Source: Bryobacter sp. CoA8 C33 (lineage in GTDB: Bacteria > Acidobacteriota > Terriglobia > Bryobacterales > Bryobacteraceae). From it: 33,224 nt of DNA. Below, piece by piece: positions 8,227 through 15,452 of the stretch (its first letter is position 1; every line of letters starts with the position of its first letter). Location: NCBI GenBank assembly GCA_019931185.1, contig JAINDK010000004.1:1-33224 (forward strand), read 5' to 3'. Position numbers and translations under genes: made by a program. Under the pieces are notes generated by a model. The model was given only the letters and a program-made list of their open reading frames with translations, was not told the origin of the DNA and made no database searches.

Positions 8227-9038
8227 CCGGTTGAATCCGGCAGCCCGCGGTAGCTCGTGAGCGTGATCGCCGCCGCGGCGAGCGCCGGCTTGAGCCGGGC
8301 GTCGGTGAGAGCGGCAAGTTCCGCCGCCCGCGAGTGTTTCAAGCGTGTGCGGGCAGCCAGAAGTTCCGGGCCCAGCTCCCCCGGATGGCACATGAACTCA
8401 GTCGAGCCTGCCGGCAGCCATGCCAGCAGAGCCAAGAGATCGTCGGCCGTATAGGCGCCGGTCCAGAGAAAGCCAGCGAAGTGATCGGTCGAGCGCGCCC
8501 CATGCGCCGCAAGCACCCGGGCGAAGTGGGGCCGCATGCGCGACATCAGACGATTGGCCAGCCGGGTCTTGAGCGAGGCCGGCCGCGTATCGAGCGGCAG
8601 GTCGAAAGGGCGGCGGATGAACGGGATCGCGTATTCCCGGCTGAGCCGCGCTACCGCCTCGAGAACCGGCGGCAGGATGTGTGTGTGCTTGTGCGTATCG
8701 AGGTGCGTGGGCCGGATGCCGGCGGCGAGCACCCGCTCGATCTGTGCCCGCAGTTCGGCGTGTATGTCCCAGACGGGCAGGCTCAGCAGTAGCTGGAGGA
8801 TCGTACCCGGCAGTTCCCGCCCCGGTTGGCTGAGGCTCGCCCCCTGCACCATCTGCAGGTGGACGCCAATGTCAAGCGAGGGATGTTCCCGCGCGAGGGC
8901 CACCGCATCGGCAAAGGCCGCGCCGTTGGCCATGAGCGTCGTCGCGGTAAGGATACCTTCGCGATGAGCGCGAACGATGCCGGCATTGGTGTCGCGCGTG
9001 AATCCGAAGTCGTCGGCGTTGACGATGAGATAGCGCAC
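8223..9038 (-). CDS. ChbG/HpnK (YdjC) family carbohydrate/lipid deacetylase
   Basis: A 271-residue metal-dependent deacetylase of the YdjC fold. The N-terminal VNADDFG (Asp9-Asp10), GVHL with His60, the HLDTHKHTH cluster at 112-120, and the late EFMCHPGE motif are the metal and catalytic residues of the family. ChbG removes acetyl from N,N'-diacetylchitobiose, and HpnK is linked to hopanoid gene clusters; the actual substrate here is not shown. The start is GTG at 9038, overlapping the TAG stop of the MCE gene by one base. It therefore appears translationally coupled to the lipid-transport operon, which favours a lipid-linked or glycolipid substrate. That link is inference. Confidence 0.88.
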   Translation of the reverse strand: MRYLIVNADDFGFTRDTNAGIVRAHREGILTATTLMANGAAFADAVALAREHPSLDIGVHLQMVQGASLSQPGRELPGTILQLLLSLPVWDIHAELRAQIERVLAAGIRPTHLDTHKHTHILPPVLEAVARLSREYAIPFIRRPFDLPLDTRPASLKTRLANRLMSRMRPHFARVLAAHGARSTDHFAGFLWTGAYTADDLLALLAWLPAGSTEFMCHPGELGPELLAARTRLKHSRAAELAALTDARLKPALAAAAITLTSYRGLPDSTG

Positions 9039-10108
9039 TAGAAGAGGGCGAGCTTGATACGGAGGAACTTCTTCGGGTTGGCGCGGAAGTCCTTCATGAG
9101 GCCTTTCATCTCCACCGCCGTACCGTCGAGGTTTTCATAGAGCGAGGGGTTGACCAGCAGTTGGCCCAGCGTGCCTTCGCCCTTGTTGACGCGATCGAGG
9201 ATGCGATCGACCTTGGTGAGGGTGGCCGACAACTGATTGGCGAGGGCCTCGTCCTTGAGCAGCTTGCCGGCCGTGCCTTTCCCAGCGTTGACATCGGCGA
9301 GCATGCGGCGCAGCTCGCTGATGCTTGCCTTCGCCTCGGTATAGACAGAGTCGTCCTTGAGCAGCTTGCCTGCTGTCCCCTGACCGGACTGTATGTCGGC
9401 GACGATCTGATCCATGCGCGTGAGAGTCTTGCGCACATCGTGATACAGGGCGTCGTCGTTGAGCAGTCTGCCCATGGTGCCTTTGTTCGAGTTCAGCGCC
9501 GCGGAAACGTTTTCGACGTCCTTCAAGATGCTGAGAAATCGCCTGTACAGCTCCTCGTCGACCAGCAGCTTGCCGATCGTGCCCTTGCCGGCCTCCACTT
9601 GGCCGACGATGCCTTCGGCCTTGATGAGGATGTTCTGCAGTACGGCGATGGTTTGCGATGCCTGCTTCTGGATGTCCTCGAGCTCGGGGGTAAAGCCGGA
9701 AGGCAGTTCGCCGTTCTTGCTGATCGGCGTGGCTGACTTACCTTTCTTGATGGCGACGAGCTTGGCGCCGAGCAGGTTTTCCGCGCCGACCATAACGGTG
9801 GAATCGCTCGGGATGAGAGGCAGCATGTGGTCGGCGATCTCGAGCGTGAGACGGATGGCGCGATTGGCGCGGTTGTCGCTGGAAAGCGTGATGTCCTCGA
9901 CCTTGCCGACCAGGACGCCGTTCAGCCGGACGGGGGCGTTTTTAAGGAGTCCGCCCGTGGTCTCCAGGTAGGCATAAATCCGGGAGCGCGTCTCGAACAT
10001 GTTGTTCGAACTCGTGATGTAGAAAATGAGAGAGGCGAGCAGCAGAAAGCCGGCGATGGCTAGAAGGCCAACCCGCAACTGCGCCCAACTGGTTTTCTTA
10101 GAAGTCAT
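9038..10108 (-). CDS. MCE-domain (MlaD-like) lipid transport substrate-binding protein
   Basis: A 356-residue inner-membrane-anchored protein. One N-terminal helix (residues 12-32) is followed by an MCE/MlaD domain near 42-122, with the typical GLLKNAPVRLNGVLVGKV stretch. The C-terminal half holds five repeats with GxGTxGxLL cores at exactly 34-residue spacing (starting at residues 174, 208, 242, 276 and 310). These are probably helical and form the stalk or tunnel-lining part. In the Mla system the MCE hexamer accepts phospholipids in the periplasm from the MlaE-MlaF complex. It overlaps the ATPase stop by 4 bases (ATGA) and the deacetylase start by 1. The MlaA, MlaB and MlaC partners are not present here. 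Confidence 0.92.
   Translation of the reverse strand: MTSKKTSWAQLRVGLLAIAGFLLLASLIFYITSSNNMFETRSRIYAYLETTGGLLKNAPVRLNGVLVGKVEDITLSSDNRANRAIRLTLEIADHMLPLIPSDSTVMVGAENLLGAKLVAIKKGKSATPISKNGELPSGFTPELEDIQKQASQTIAVLQNILIKAEGIVGQVEAGKGTIGKLLVDEELYRRFLSILKDVENVSAALNSNKGTMGRLLNDDALYHDVRKTLTRMDQIVADIQSGQGTAGKLLKDDSVYTEAKASISELRRMLADVNAGKGTAGKLLKDEALANQLSATLTKVDRILDRVNKGEGTLGQLLVNPSLYENLDGTAVEMKGLMKDFRANPKKFLRIKLALF
9080..9589 (-). repeat. Five 102-base in-frame repeats in the MCE gene
   Basis: Codons 174-343 of the MCE gene form five units of exactly 34 residues (102 bases each). Each begins with a GKGT-, NKGT-, GQGT- or GEGT-type turn, followed by xGxLLxD/N and a long helix. The core Gly falls at residues 176, 210, 244, 278 and 312. 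The DNA copies have diverged, so this is an old protein repeat rather than a recent tandem duplication. Confidence 0.85.
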
Positions 10109-10965
10109 GCCGGCAGGTACCCTTGATACAACTCCGCACCCGGTTTGGGCGCAGGCTGACGCAATACAAATTGTGACACATAGGGGTCACGGCAGGCTTC
10201 GAGTTCCTGCTGTGTACCGCGGAAGACGTTGCGACCTTCGTTCATGACGAGGAAGGTGGTGCGGAGATTGGCATACTCGCCCCAGGGGGCGGCTCGATAG
10301 ACAGTGTTGCGGTTTTTGTCCCAGCGGTAGTTAGCCATCATGGCGCCATCCTGGTAGCGGTGAGTAACCAGGACGGTGGTGGTGTGACGGATTTCGCGCT
10401 CCTTGACGATGAGAGACATGATGGTGTGCGCGGTGATGGGATCAAGGCCGGCGGTGGGGGAATCGTAGAGAGAGAGTTTGGGGTTGGTGACGCTGGCGCG
10501 GGCGATGCCGACGCGGCGGCGCATGCCGCCGGAGAGTTCGCTGGGGAACTTGTCGAGCGTATGGCCGAGTTCGACGAAGTCAAGGGAGGCTTTGACGCGC
10601 GCTTCGATCTGGTCTTCGTTGGTGTTGGAATTTTTTTGGTTGCGGAGGGGATAGCCGACGTTTTCAGCGATGGTGAGCGAGTCGAAGAGGCCGCCTTCCT
10701 GAAAGAGGATGCCGACTTCGGCGCGGAGGTCGAACATCTCGGATTCCCGGAGGCGGGTAATGTCGCGGCCGAGGAGGCGGATGGAGCCTTCATCGCACTG
10801 GAGCAGGGAGATAGCCAGTTTGAGGAGGAGTGTTTTGCCGGAGCCGGCGGCGCCAAGCAAAATGTACGTGTCTCCAGGCAGCACCGAGAAGGAAACGCCG
10901 GAGAGGACCCGTTTGTCATCAAATGATAGCCCGACGTTGCTGTATTCGAGGATGGGTTCGGCCAT
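10105..10965 (-). CDS. MlaF-like ABC transporter ATP-binding protein
   Basis: A 286-residue cytoplasmic ATPase that would power MCE-type lipid transport. Walker A is GAAGSGKT at 38-45, the Q-loop Gln is at 89 (ILFQEGGLFDSL, as in MlaF/Mce ATPases), the signature is LSGGM at 144-148, and the H-loop His is at 202. The Walker B region reads LSLYDSPTAGLDP, so Asp168 is followed by Ser169 where most ABC ATPases have the catalytic Glu. I use the ATG at 10965, shared with the permease stop as TAATG. A longer open frame upstream is an out-of-frame shadow of the permease gene. The C-terminal ~40 residues extend past the usual ATPase core. Confidence 0.93.
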   Translation of the reverse strand: MAEPILEYSNVGLSFDDKRVLSGVSFSVLPGDTYILLGAAGSGKTLLLKLAISLLQCDEGSIRLLGRDITRLRESEMFDLRAEVGILFQEGGLFDSLTIAENVGYPLRNQKNSNTNEDQIEARVKASLDFVELGHTLDKFPSELSGGMRRRVGIARASVTNPKLSLYDSPTAGLDPITAHTIMSLIVKEREIRHTTTVLVTHRYQDGAMMANYRWDKNRNTVYRAAPWGEYANLRTTFLVMNEGRNVFRGTQQELEACRDPYVSQFVLRQPAPKPGAELYQGYLPA

Positions 10966-11723
10966 TACTGGAGACTCACGAAGATTTGAGTAACAAGCAC
11001 GTCGAGGACGAAGACCCAAACGCTCGCGACGACAACAGCCTTGGTGGTGGCGAGGCCGACGCCCTGCGTACCGCCGGATGTACGCATGCCGTAGAAACAG
11101 CCGACCAGCGAGATGACGATGGCGAAGACGAAGGGCTTGAGCAAACCCTGAACCATGTCGTTTAGCTCGAGCACGTCGATGGCGGAAGTCCAATACTGAT
11201 TGGCGGTGTTGCCGATGACGGAAACGGCAATCAGCAGGCCGCCAATGAGGCCGACGAAGTCGGCGATGGCGGTCAGCAGAGGCTGCATGAAGGCAGTAGC
11301 CATAAGGCGGGGGACGACGAGTTTCTGGATGGGGTCGGTGCCGAGAGCGCGCATGGCGTCGATTTGCTCGGTGACCTTCATGGAGCCGAGCTCGGAAGCG
11401 ATGCCGGAGGCGTTGCGGCCGGCGACGAGGAGGGCGGTGAGGACGGGGCCGAGTTCGCGGATGATGCTGATGGAGACGACTTGGCCGGTTTGGGAAGTGG
11501 CGCCATAGGTGGACAGGGCTCGAGACATCTGGAGCGTCATGACGATTCCGGAGAAAGCGCCGATCAGGGCCACGATGGGGAGGGAGCCAACGCCGATGGA
11601 GTCCATCTGCATGAGGACGTCCCGCCAGTAGATAGGGGGTCTGGTGAGATTGCGAACGCTTCTGCCAGTAAGAACAAGGAAGTCCTGAAAGGTTTGGACC
11701 GGAGATTTGAGGTAATCGAGCAA
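10965..11723 (-). CDS. MlaE-like ABC transporter permease
   Basis: A 252-residue MlaE/YrbE-family integral membrane permease, the membrane core of MCE lipid transporters. Family features include the amphipathic N-terminal part, the SLPIVALIGAFSGIVMTLQ first core helix, IIRELGPVLTALLVAGRNAS, and MKVTEQIDAMRALGTDP, the coupling region that contacts the ATPase. Four to five hydrophobic helices are visible. The start is TTG at 11723, with GAGAGG about 8 bases upstream; no ATG lies nearby in frame. It is the first gene of the operon permease-ATPase-MCE protein-deacetylase. The divergent hydrolase gene begins only 37 bases away, so the promoter must lie in that gap or inside the neighbour. Confidence 0.93.
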   Translation of the reverse strand: MLDYLKSPVQTFQDFLVLTGRSVRNLTRPPIYWRDVLMQMDSIGVGSLPIVALIGAFSGIVMTLQMSRALSTYGATSQTGQVVSISIIRELGPVLTALLVAGRNASGIASELGSMKVTEQIDAMRALGTDPIQKLVVPRLMATAFMQPLLTAIADFVGLIGGLLIAVSVIGNTANQYWTSAIDVLELNDMVQGLLKPFVFAIVISLVGCFYGMRTSGGTQGVGLATTKAVVVASVWVFVLDVLVTQIFVSLQ

Positions 11724-11760
11724 TCCAATAGCCTCTCAGAGGGATGCTAGCATACACATC

Positions 11761-12729
11761 GTGAACGGCCTGAGCGCGATCGAAGGACTGAAGGTGGGGC
11801 ATGCCACGGATCTAGAGGGATTGACGGGCTGCACGGTGGTGTTGTGCGAGAAGGGAATGACGGCGGGGGTAGACATTCGGGGAGGGGCGAGCGGGACGGC
11901 GGAGATCGGGGTGATGGATCCACTGCATGTGACGCCGGTGGTGCACGGGATTGTTCTGGCGGGGGGAAGCGCCTTTGGGCTGGAGGCATCGAGCGGGGCG
12001 AGGCGGATTCTGGAGCAGCAGGGAGTGGGTTTCGAAATGCCGGGGGCGCGGGTGCCCATTGTTCCGGCGGCAATACTGTACGATTTGGGGATCGGCAGCG
12101 CGGCGGCGCGGCCCACACGGGAGATGGGAGAAGCGGCAGCGGCGGCGGCGCTAGGCGCGGAGCCGGGAGCGCGTACCGGGGAGGGAAACGTGGGGGCCGG
12201 CACGGGGGCGACGGTGGGCAAGTATTTTGGTATGGGGCAGGCGATGAAGGGGGGGCTGGGCTGTGCCGCCTGGAAGCTGGGCGGGAAGTGGAATGGGGTT
12301 ACCGTAGCGGCAATGGCGGCGGTGAATGCGTTCGGGGATGTGCTCGATGAGCGGGGGGCTGTACTGGCGGGACTGCGGCGCAGCGGGAGTGGCCGGGTAT
12401 TCGCCGGCACGACGCGTGTGATGCTAGACGGGCTAGAGCCACGGTATGAAGGTGGAAACACGACGCTGGTGGTGGTGGGCACGAATGCGCGCTTGACGAA
12501 GCTAGAGGCAACGAAGCTGGCGCAGATGGCGCAGGCGGGGGTGATGCGCGCGGTGTCACCGGTGCATACAACGCGGGATGGGGATACGCTGTTCGCCGTG
12601 TCGACGGGGGCGGTCGGGGGGATTGATTTGAATTCCCTGGGTGTGGCCGCGGGAGAAGTCGTGGCGGAGGCGATCCGGCGCGGCGTGAGGACGGCGAAGA
12701 CAGCCGGAGGCGTGTTGGGATTGGGGTAA
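11761..12729 (+). CDS. P1/S58-family peptidase (NylC/DmpA-like N-terminal-nucleophile hydrolase)
   Basis: A 322-residue protein of the P1 (S58, DmpA/NylC) family. These enzymes self-cleave to expose an N-terminal nucleophile and act as aminopeptidases or amide hydrolases. The N-terminus has the family-typical LKVGHATD, followed by GCTVVLCEKG and GGASGT. The predicted self-cleavage site is Asn233-Thr234 in GGNTTLVVVGTNA. Thr as nucleophile matches 6-aminohexanoate-oligomer hydrolase NylC (Asn-Thr cleavage) rather than DmpA, which uses Ser. Asn143 and the GEGNVGAGTGATVGK loop are also typical. The start is GTG at 11761, giving an N-terminus that lines up with the family. It has no signal peptide, so it should be cytoplasmic. 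Natural substrate unknown. Confidence 0.9.
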   Translation: MNGLSAIEGLKVGHATDLEGLTGCTVVLCEKGMTAGVDIRGGASGTAEIGVMDPLHVTPVVHGIVLAGGSAFGLEASSGARRILEQQGVGFEMPGARVPIVPAAILYDLGIGSAAARPTREMGEAAAAAALGAEPGARTGEGNVGAGTGATVGKYFGMGQAMKGGLGCAAWKLGGKWNGVTVAAMAAVNAFGDVLDERGAVLAGLRRSGSGRVFAGTTRVMLDGLEPRYEGGNTTLVVVGTNARLTKLEATKLAQMAQAGVMRAVSPVHTTRDGDTLFAVSTGAVGGIDLNSLGVAAGEVVAEAIRRGVRTAKTAGGVLGLG

Positions 12730-12735
12730 GCGGGG

Positions 12736-13218
12736 CTAGGACCGGAGGACGCGGAGCGTGACAGTGAGTTGCCCGAGGTGACGCTGAGTGTGCTCGGCAA
12801 TGTGAGCGAGCAGGGCGCCAAGGGGGACGGGGATGCGGGCGCGTCCGACGTGGCGGAGTTCCGTTTGTGGAGAATTGAGCACAGCGATGCGGGCGCGCCC
12901 CTCAGTGAGGCGCTGCTTGAGAAGGACGATCAGGGTTAGCAGGGGGAGCTGCTCGGTCGTTTCCGTGTCAAGGATCGCGAACTGGCCGGGGGAGAGGGGC
13001 TGCGATTCGGCGTAAGTGAGGAGGCGGTCGAGGGACTCGGCGATGTGGCGGATGTGAAAACCGGCGGAGGTGAGGCCGTGCGGATTGCGCCAGAGGTCCT
13101 CCTCGCCTAAGCCGCTGGTTTGCTCAACGATGTCCTCCTCGGCCTGCTGCAGGGTACAGAGCAGGAGATGGCGCAGCGGATCGAGCGTTAAGGGTTTGTT
13201 TCTTAGCCAGACTTCCAC
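12736..13218 (-). CDS. DinB-family protein
   Basis: A 160-residue DinB/YfiT-like four-helix bundle protein. The probable metal ligands are His55/His58 (FHIRHIAESLDRLLTY) and His143/His147 (AEHTQRHLGQLT). DinB-like proteins bind a divalent metal, and some are thiol-dependent transferases (for example acting on bacillithiol or mycothiol); others have no known reaction. The start is GTG at 13218, as no ATG fits. Its 3' end faces the hydrolase gene with 6 bases between stops, so the two genes converge and are not co-transcribed. Confidence 0.85.
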   Translation of the reverse strand: MEVWLRNKPLTLDPLRHLLLCTLQQAEEDIVEQTSGLGEEDLWRNPHGLTSAGFHIRHIAESLDRLLTYAESQPLSPGQFAILDTETTEQLPLLTLIVLLKQRLTEGRARIAVLNSPQTELRHVGRARIPVPLGALLAHIAEHTQRHLGQLTVTLRVLRS

Positions 13219-13292
13219 GCCTTTGACTGTACCTCCGAGCCGGACACGATCAGGAACAGTACCGCGAAAACATCGTTAAGAAGCCATCAGAA

Positions 13293-14312
13293 CTAGACTT
13301 CCAGCCGCAAATCACCCTCGGCGAGTGGCATGACATGAGGCAGTAGCGCCTGACGAAAAAACTCTTCGCGGTCGGCACAGGGCTTCCAATTCAGGGTCTT
13401 CTTCGCAAGGGAACAGTCCAGCGGCGCCGACATCGCCAGACTGGAAAAGTCGCGCAGCGGTGGAAAAGACACACGGCCACGGCGCACGACGTACTTGACG
13501 AAATAAATGAACAATTCACGGGTTTGGATTCGCCAGACAGGCCGTGCGATGAAGCGAAAGGGACGGTGCGTGGCCGCGGCGATACGCCGTAGATATTCCG
13601 CCGCGGTGGGACGAACATCACCGGCGAGATTGAAGGTCATGCCTTCTATGCCTGGGGCTGTAATGGATAGAAACAACGCCTGAGCTACGTCCAGAGCGAG
13701 TACACAGGGTAGGGGATGGCGACCGGAACCATAGCCGAGTACACAAACATCGTTGACGGCGTCGCCGAAGGCTCCATGCACCAGACGCCCACCAGGCCCG
13801 AGCACGATCCCAGGCCTGTGTATTACAACAGGCAGCCCACGGGAGCGGTGCAGCGCGAGCAGCGCTTTTTCAGCCTCCAGTTTCGCGCGGCCATAGAAAC
13901 CGCGGGATGCCGGTTTGGCGTCGCAGCCATCCTGCTCAGTGACCGTTGCTGAGCCGCCAAGGTAGATTGCAGAAATGGAACTGGTGTAGATCAGCCGGCG
14001 GACGCCATGAGCAAGGCAAGCCTCGGCGACGTGAACTGCGCTGTCGACAACTTCTGATTTCCAGCTTTCCCAGTCCAGGGCGCCGAAAGGCATGCTCAGG
14101 TCAAAGACGACATCAGCCCCGGCGACGGCATCGCGCACTTTGGCGGGATCGGAAACCGACGCCGGCAAAAACTTGAGCCTCTGATGGCCGCTTGTTCGCT
14201 CACCGGCCGAACGGCTGACGGCGACCACATGATGACCGGCTTCAAGCAACAGAGAACTGAGCGTGGACCCGATAAATCCAGCACCTCCGAAGATTACTAC
14301 TTTAAGGGACAT
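13293..14312 (-). CDS. NAD-dependent epimerase/dehydratase (extended SDR)
   Basis: A 339-residue extended short-chain dehydrogenase. The nucleotide-binding GGAGFIG is at 9-15. The catalytic residues are a Ser in YTSSISAIY (about 111-114) and Tyr140/Lys144 in YGRAK. IHRPGIVLGPGG and the substrate-region LAGDVRPTAAEYL are also present. Such enzymes act on nucleotide sugars, or on sterol or isoprenoid alcohols in the 3-beta-HSD-like branch. The exact substrate cannot be read from the sequence. Its ATG overlaps the oxidoreductase gene by 11 bases, so the two are almost certainly co-transcribed. The nearby flippase and deacetylase support a sugar role. Confidence 0.88.
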   Translation of the reverse strand: MSLKVVIFGGAGFIGSTLSSLLLEAGHHVVAVSRSAGERTSGHQRLKFLPASVSDPAKVRDAVAGADVVFDLSMPFGALDWESWKSEVVDSAVHVAEACLAHGVRRLIYTSSISAIYLGGSATVTEQDGCDAKPASRGFYGRAKLEAEKALLALHRSRGLPVVIHRPGIVLGPGGRLVHGAFGDAVNDVCVLGYGSGRHPLPCVLALDVAQALFLSITAPGIEGMTFNLAGDVRPTAAEYLRRIAAATHRPFRFIARPVWRIQTRELFIYFVKYVVRRGRVSFPPLRDFSSLAMSAPLDCSLAKKTLNWKPCADREEFFRQALLPHVMPLAEGDLRLEV

Positions 14313-15399
14313 GGGAGAAAGCCGAATCGATTATTTTCTGGCAGGCCTCGACAACTTCCAGACCCTGCTTGCCGGATACTCGCGGTGATTCGTGGCGCGC
14401 CAGAGAGGCATAGAAGTCAGCAAGGCTATTGCGTACGGAGATGTGTTGAAGCAGGTAGGGGTCAGCGAGGCCAAGCGCCCCACGGCCCCAGGCAATGAGA
14501 TTGCGCCACGCTTGGCGGCGTAGCGTAGCCGCGCGCTGCCGCGCGTCCTGGAAGTCATTGGTCTGGATATAGTGCGTCTTGGCGGACAGCACGCAAGTGC
14601 CGCGGCGCAGATCGACCTGGGCTTCGCCGTCCTGGCCGAAAACTTGGACGGTAGCGGCGTAGTTGTCTGCTGAGAAGCTCAGGTGCAGAGAGGCCGAGCC
14701 GCGCGTGCAATCTAGGACGGCGTTCCAGCGGCGGTGGAATATGACGCCGTTCCGCAGTGTGGCGGGAAGCGACGCAAGAGCGCGGGCAGCACGGACGGGC
14801 CCAAGTAGGCGGGTGACGGCGGATACAGGGTGGGGGCCAATTTCCATCATGAGAAGTCCCGGGGCTGAAAACATCCATCCCCGGGGAGGGATGGTTTGTG
14901 GCGGCGGACCAGGCAAGGAATAGGTGACGGCAACATGCTCCACGCCGCCGAGCTTGGCGGCGCGCAGGGCCGCTATGAGCTCAATCATAGCCGGCATGTA
15001 GGTGAGGTTGTGGTTGACGCCAATTTGGCGGTTGGCGCGGGCTGCAGCTTCCATTACCTCGTGACACTCGGCGACGGTAGCGCAGAATGGTTTTTCGACA
15101 AAAATGTGTACGCCGGCCGCAAGGCAGCGCAGAGAGGCGGCAGCGTGGGACGCAGGGGGCAGAAGGATATGAACAATGTCGGGTTTAGTTTCAGCAATCA
15201 TCCGTTCAAGATCGTTATGAATAGCCGGAGACGGCAAACCCATTGCAGCGGCTTCACTGGCAAGCTGGCTGGCGCGACCGGAGTCGAGATCGCAGACGGC
15301 CACCAGCGAAATCCCCGGAAGGCGCGAAATCGCAGCCAGATGGGTACTGGCAATAGCACCAGCCCCAAGAAAGGCAACACGGAAAGAATTTTTTGACAA
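14302..15399 (-). CDS. Gfo/Idh/MocA-family oxidoreductase
   Basis: A 365-residue NAD(P)-dependent oxidoreductase. The Rossmann motif FLGAGAIASTH (10-20) sits at the very N-terminus, followed by the conserved VEKPFC (101-106). A C-terminal substrate domain has NHNLTYMPA and MMEIGPHP, where Asp-x-x-x-His is more usual. These enzymes oxidise or epimerise sugars, often UDP-sugars in surface-glycan pathways. The start is TTG at 15399, because the first beta strand begins only five codons later and no in-frame ATG exists upstream. It is the first gene of a two-gene unit with the epimerase. The flippase gene diverges from it 53 bases away. Confidence 0.88.
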   Translation of the reverse strand: MSKNSFRVAFLGAGAIASTHLAAISRLPGISLVAVCDLDSGRASQLASEAAAMGLPSPAIHNDLERMIAETKPDIVHILLPPASHAAASLRCLAAGVHIFVEKPFCATVAECHEVMEAAARANRQIGVNHNLTYMPAMIELIAALRAAKLGGVEHVAVTYSLPGPPPQTIPPRGWMFSAPGLLMMEIGPHPVSAVTRLLGPVRAARALASLPATLRNGVIFHRRWNAVLDCTRGSASLHLSFSADNYAATVQVFGQDGEAQVDLRRGTCVLSAKTHYIQTNDFQDARQRAATLRRQAWRNLIAWGRGALGLADPYLLQHISVRNSLADFYASLARHESPRVSGKQGLEVVEACQKIIDSAFSHVP

Positions 15400-15452
15400 G
15401 CCCTTGTTTCATTATCATGCCATGAGGCGCAGTGGGGCGAGAATGAAAGATA

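Noticed and set aside
9080-9589. Repeat array that might be CRISPR or satellite DNA
   Set aside because: The period is 102 bases, in frame, diverged at DNA level and explained by the protein repeat of the MCE gene.
10966-11802. N-terminal extension of the ABC ATPase reading frame (long open frame up to 11802)
   Set aside because: It is the permease gene read in another frame, with Arg/Pro/His-rich composition; the real ATPase starts at 10965.
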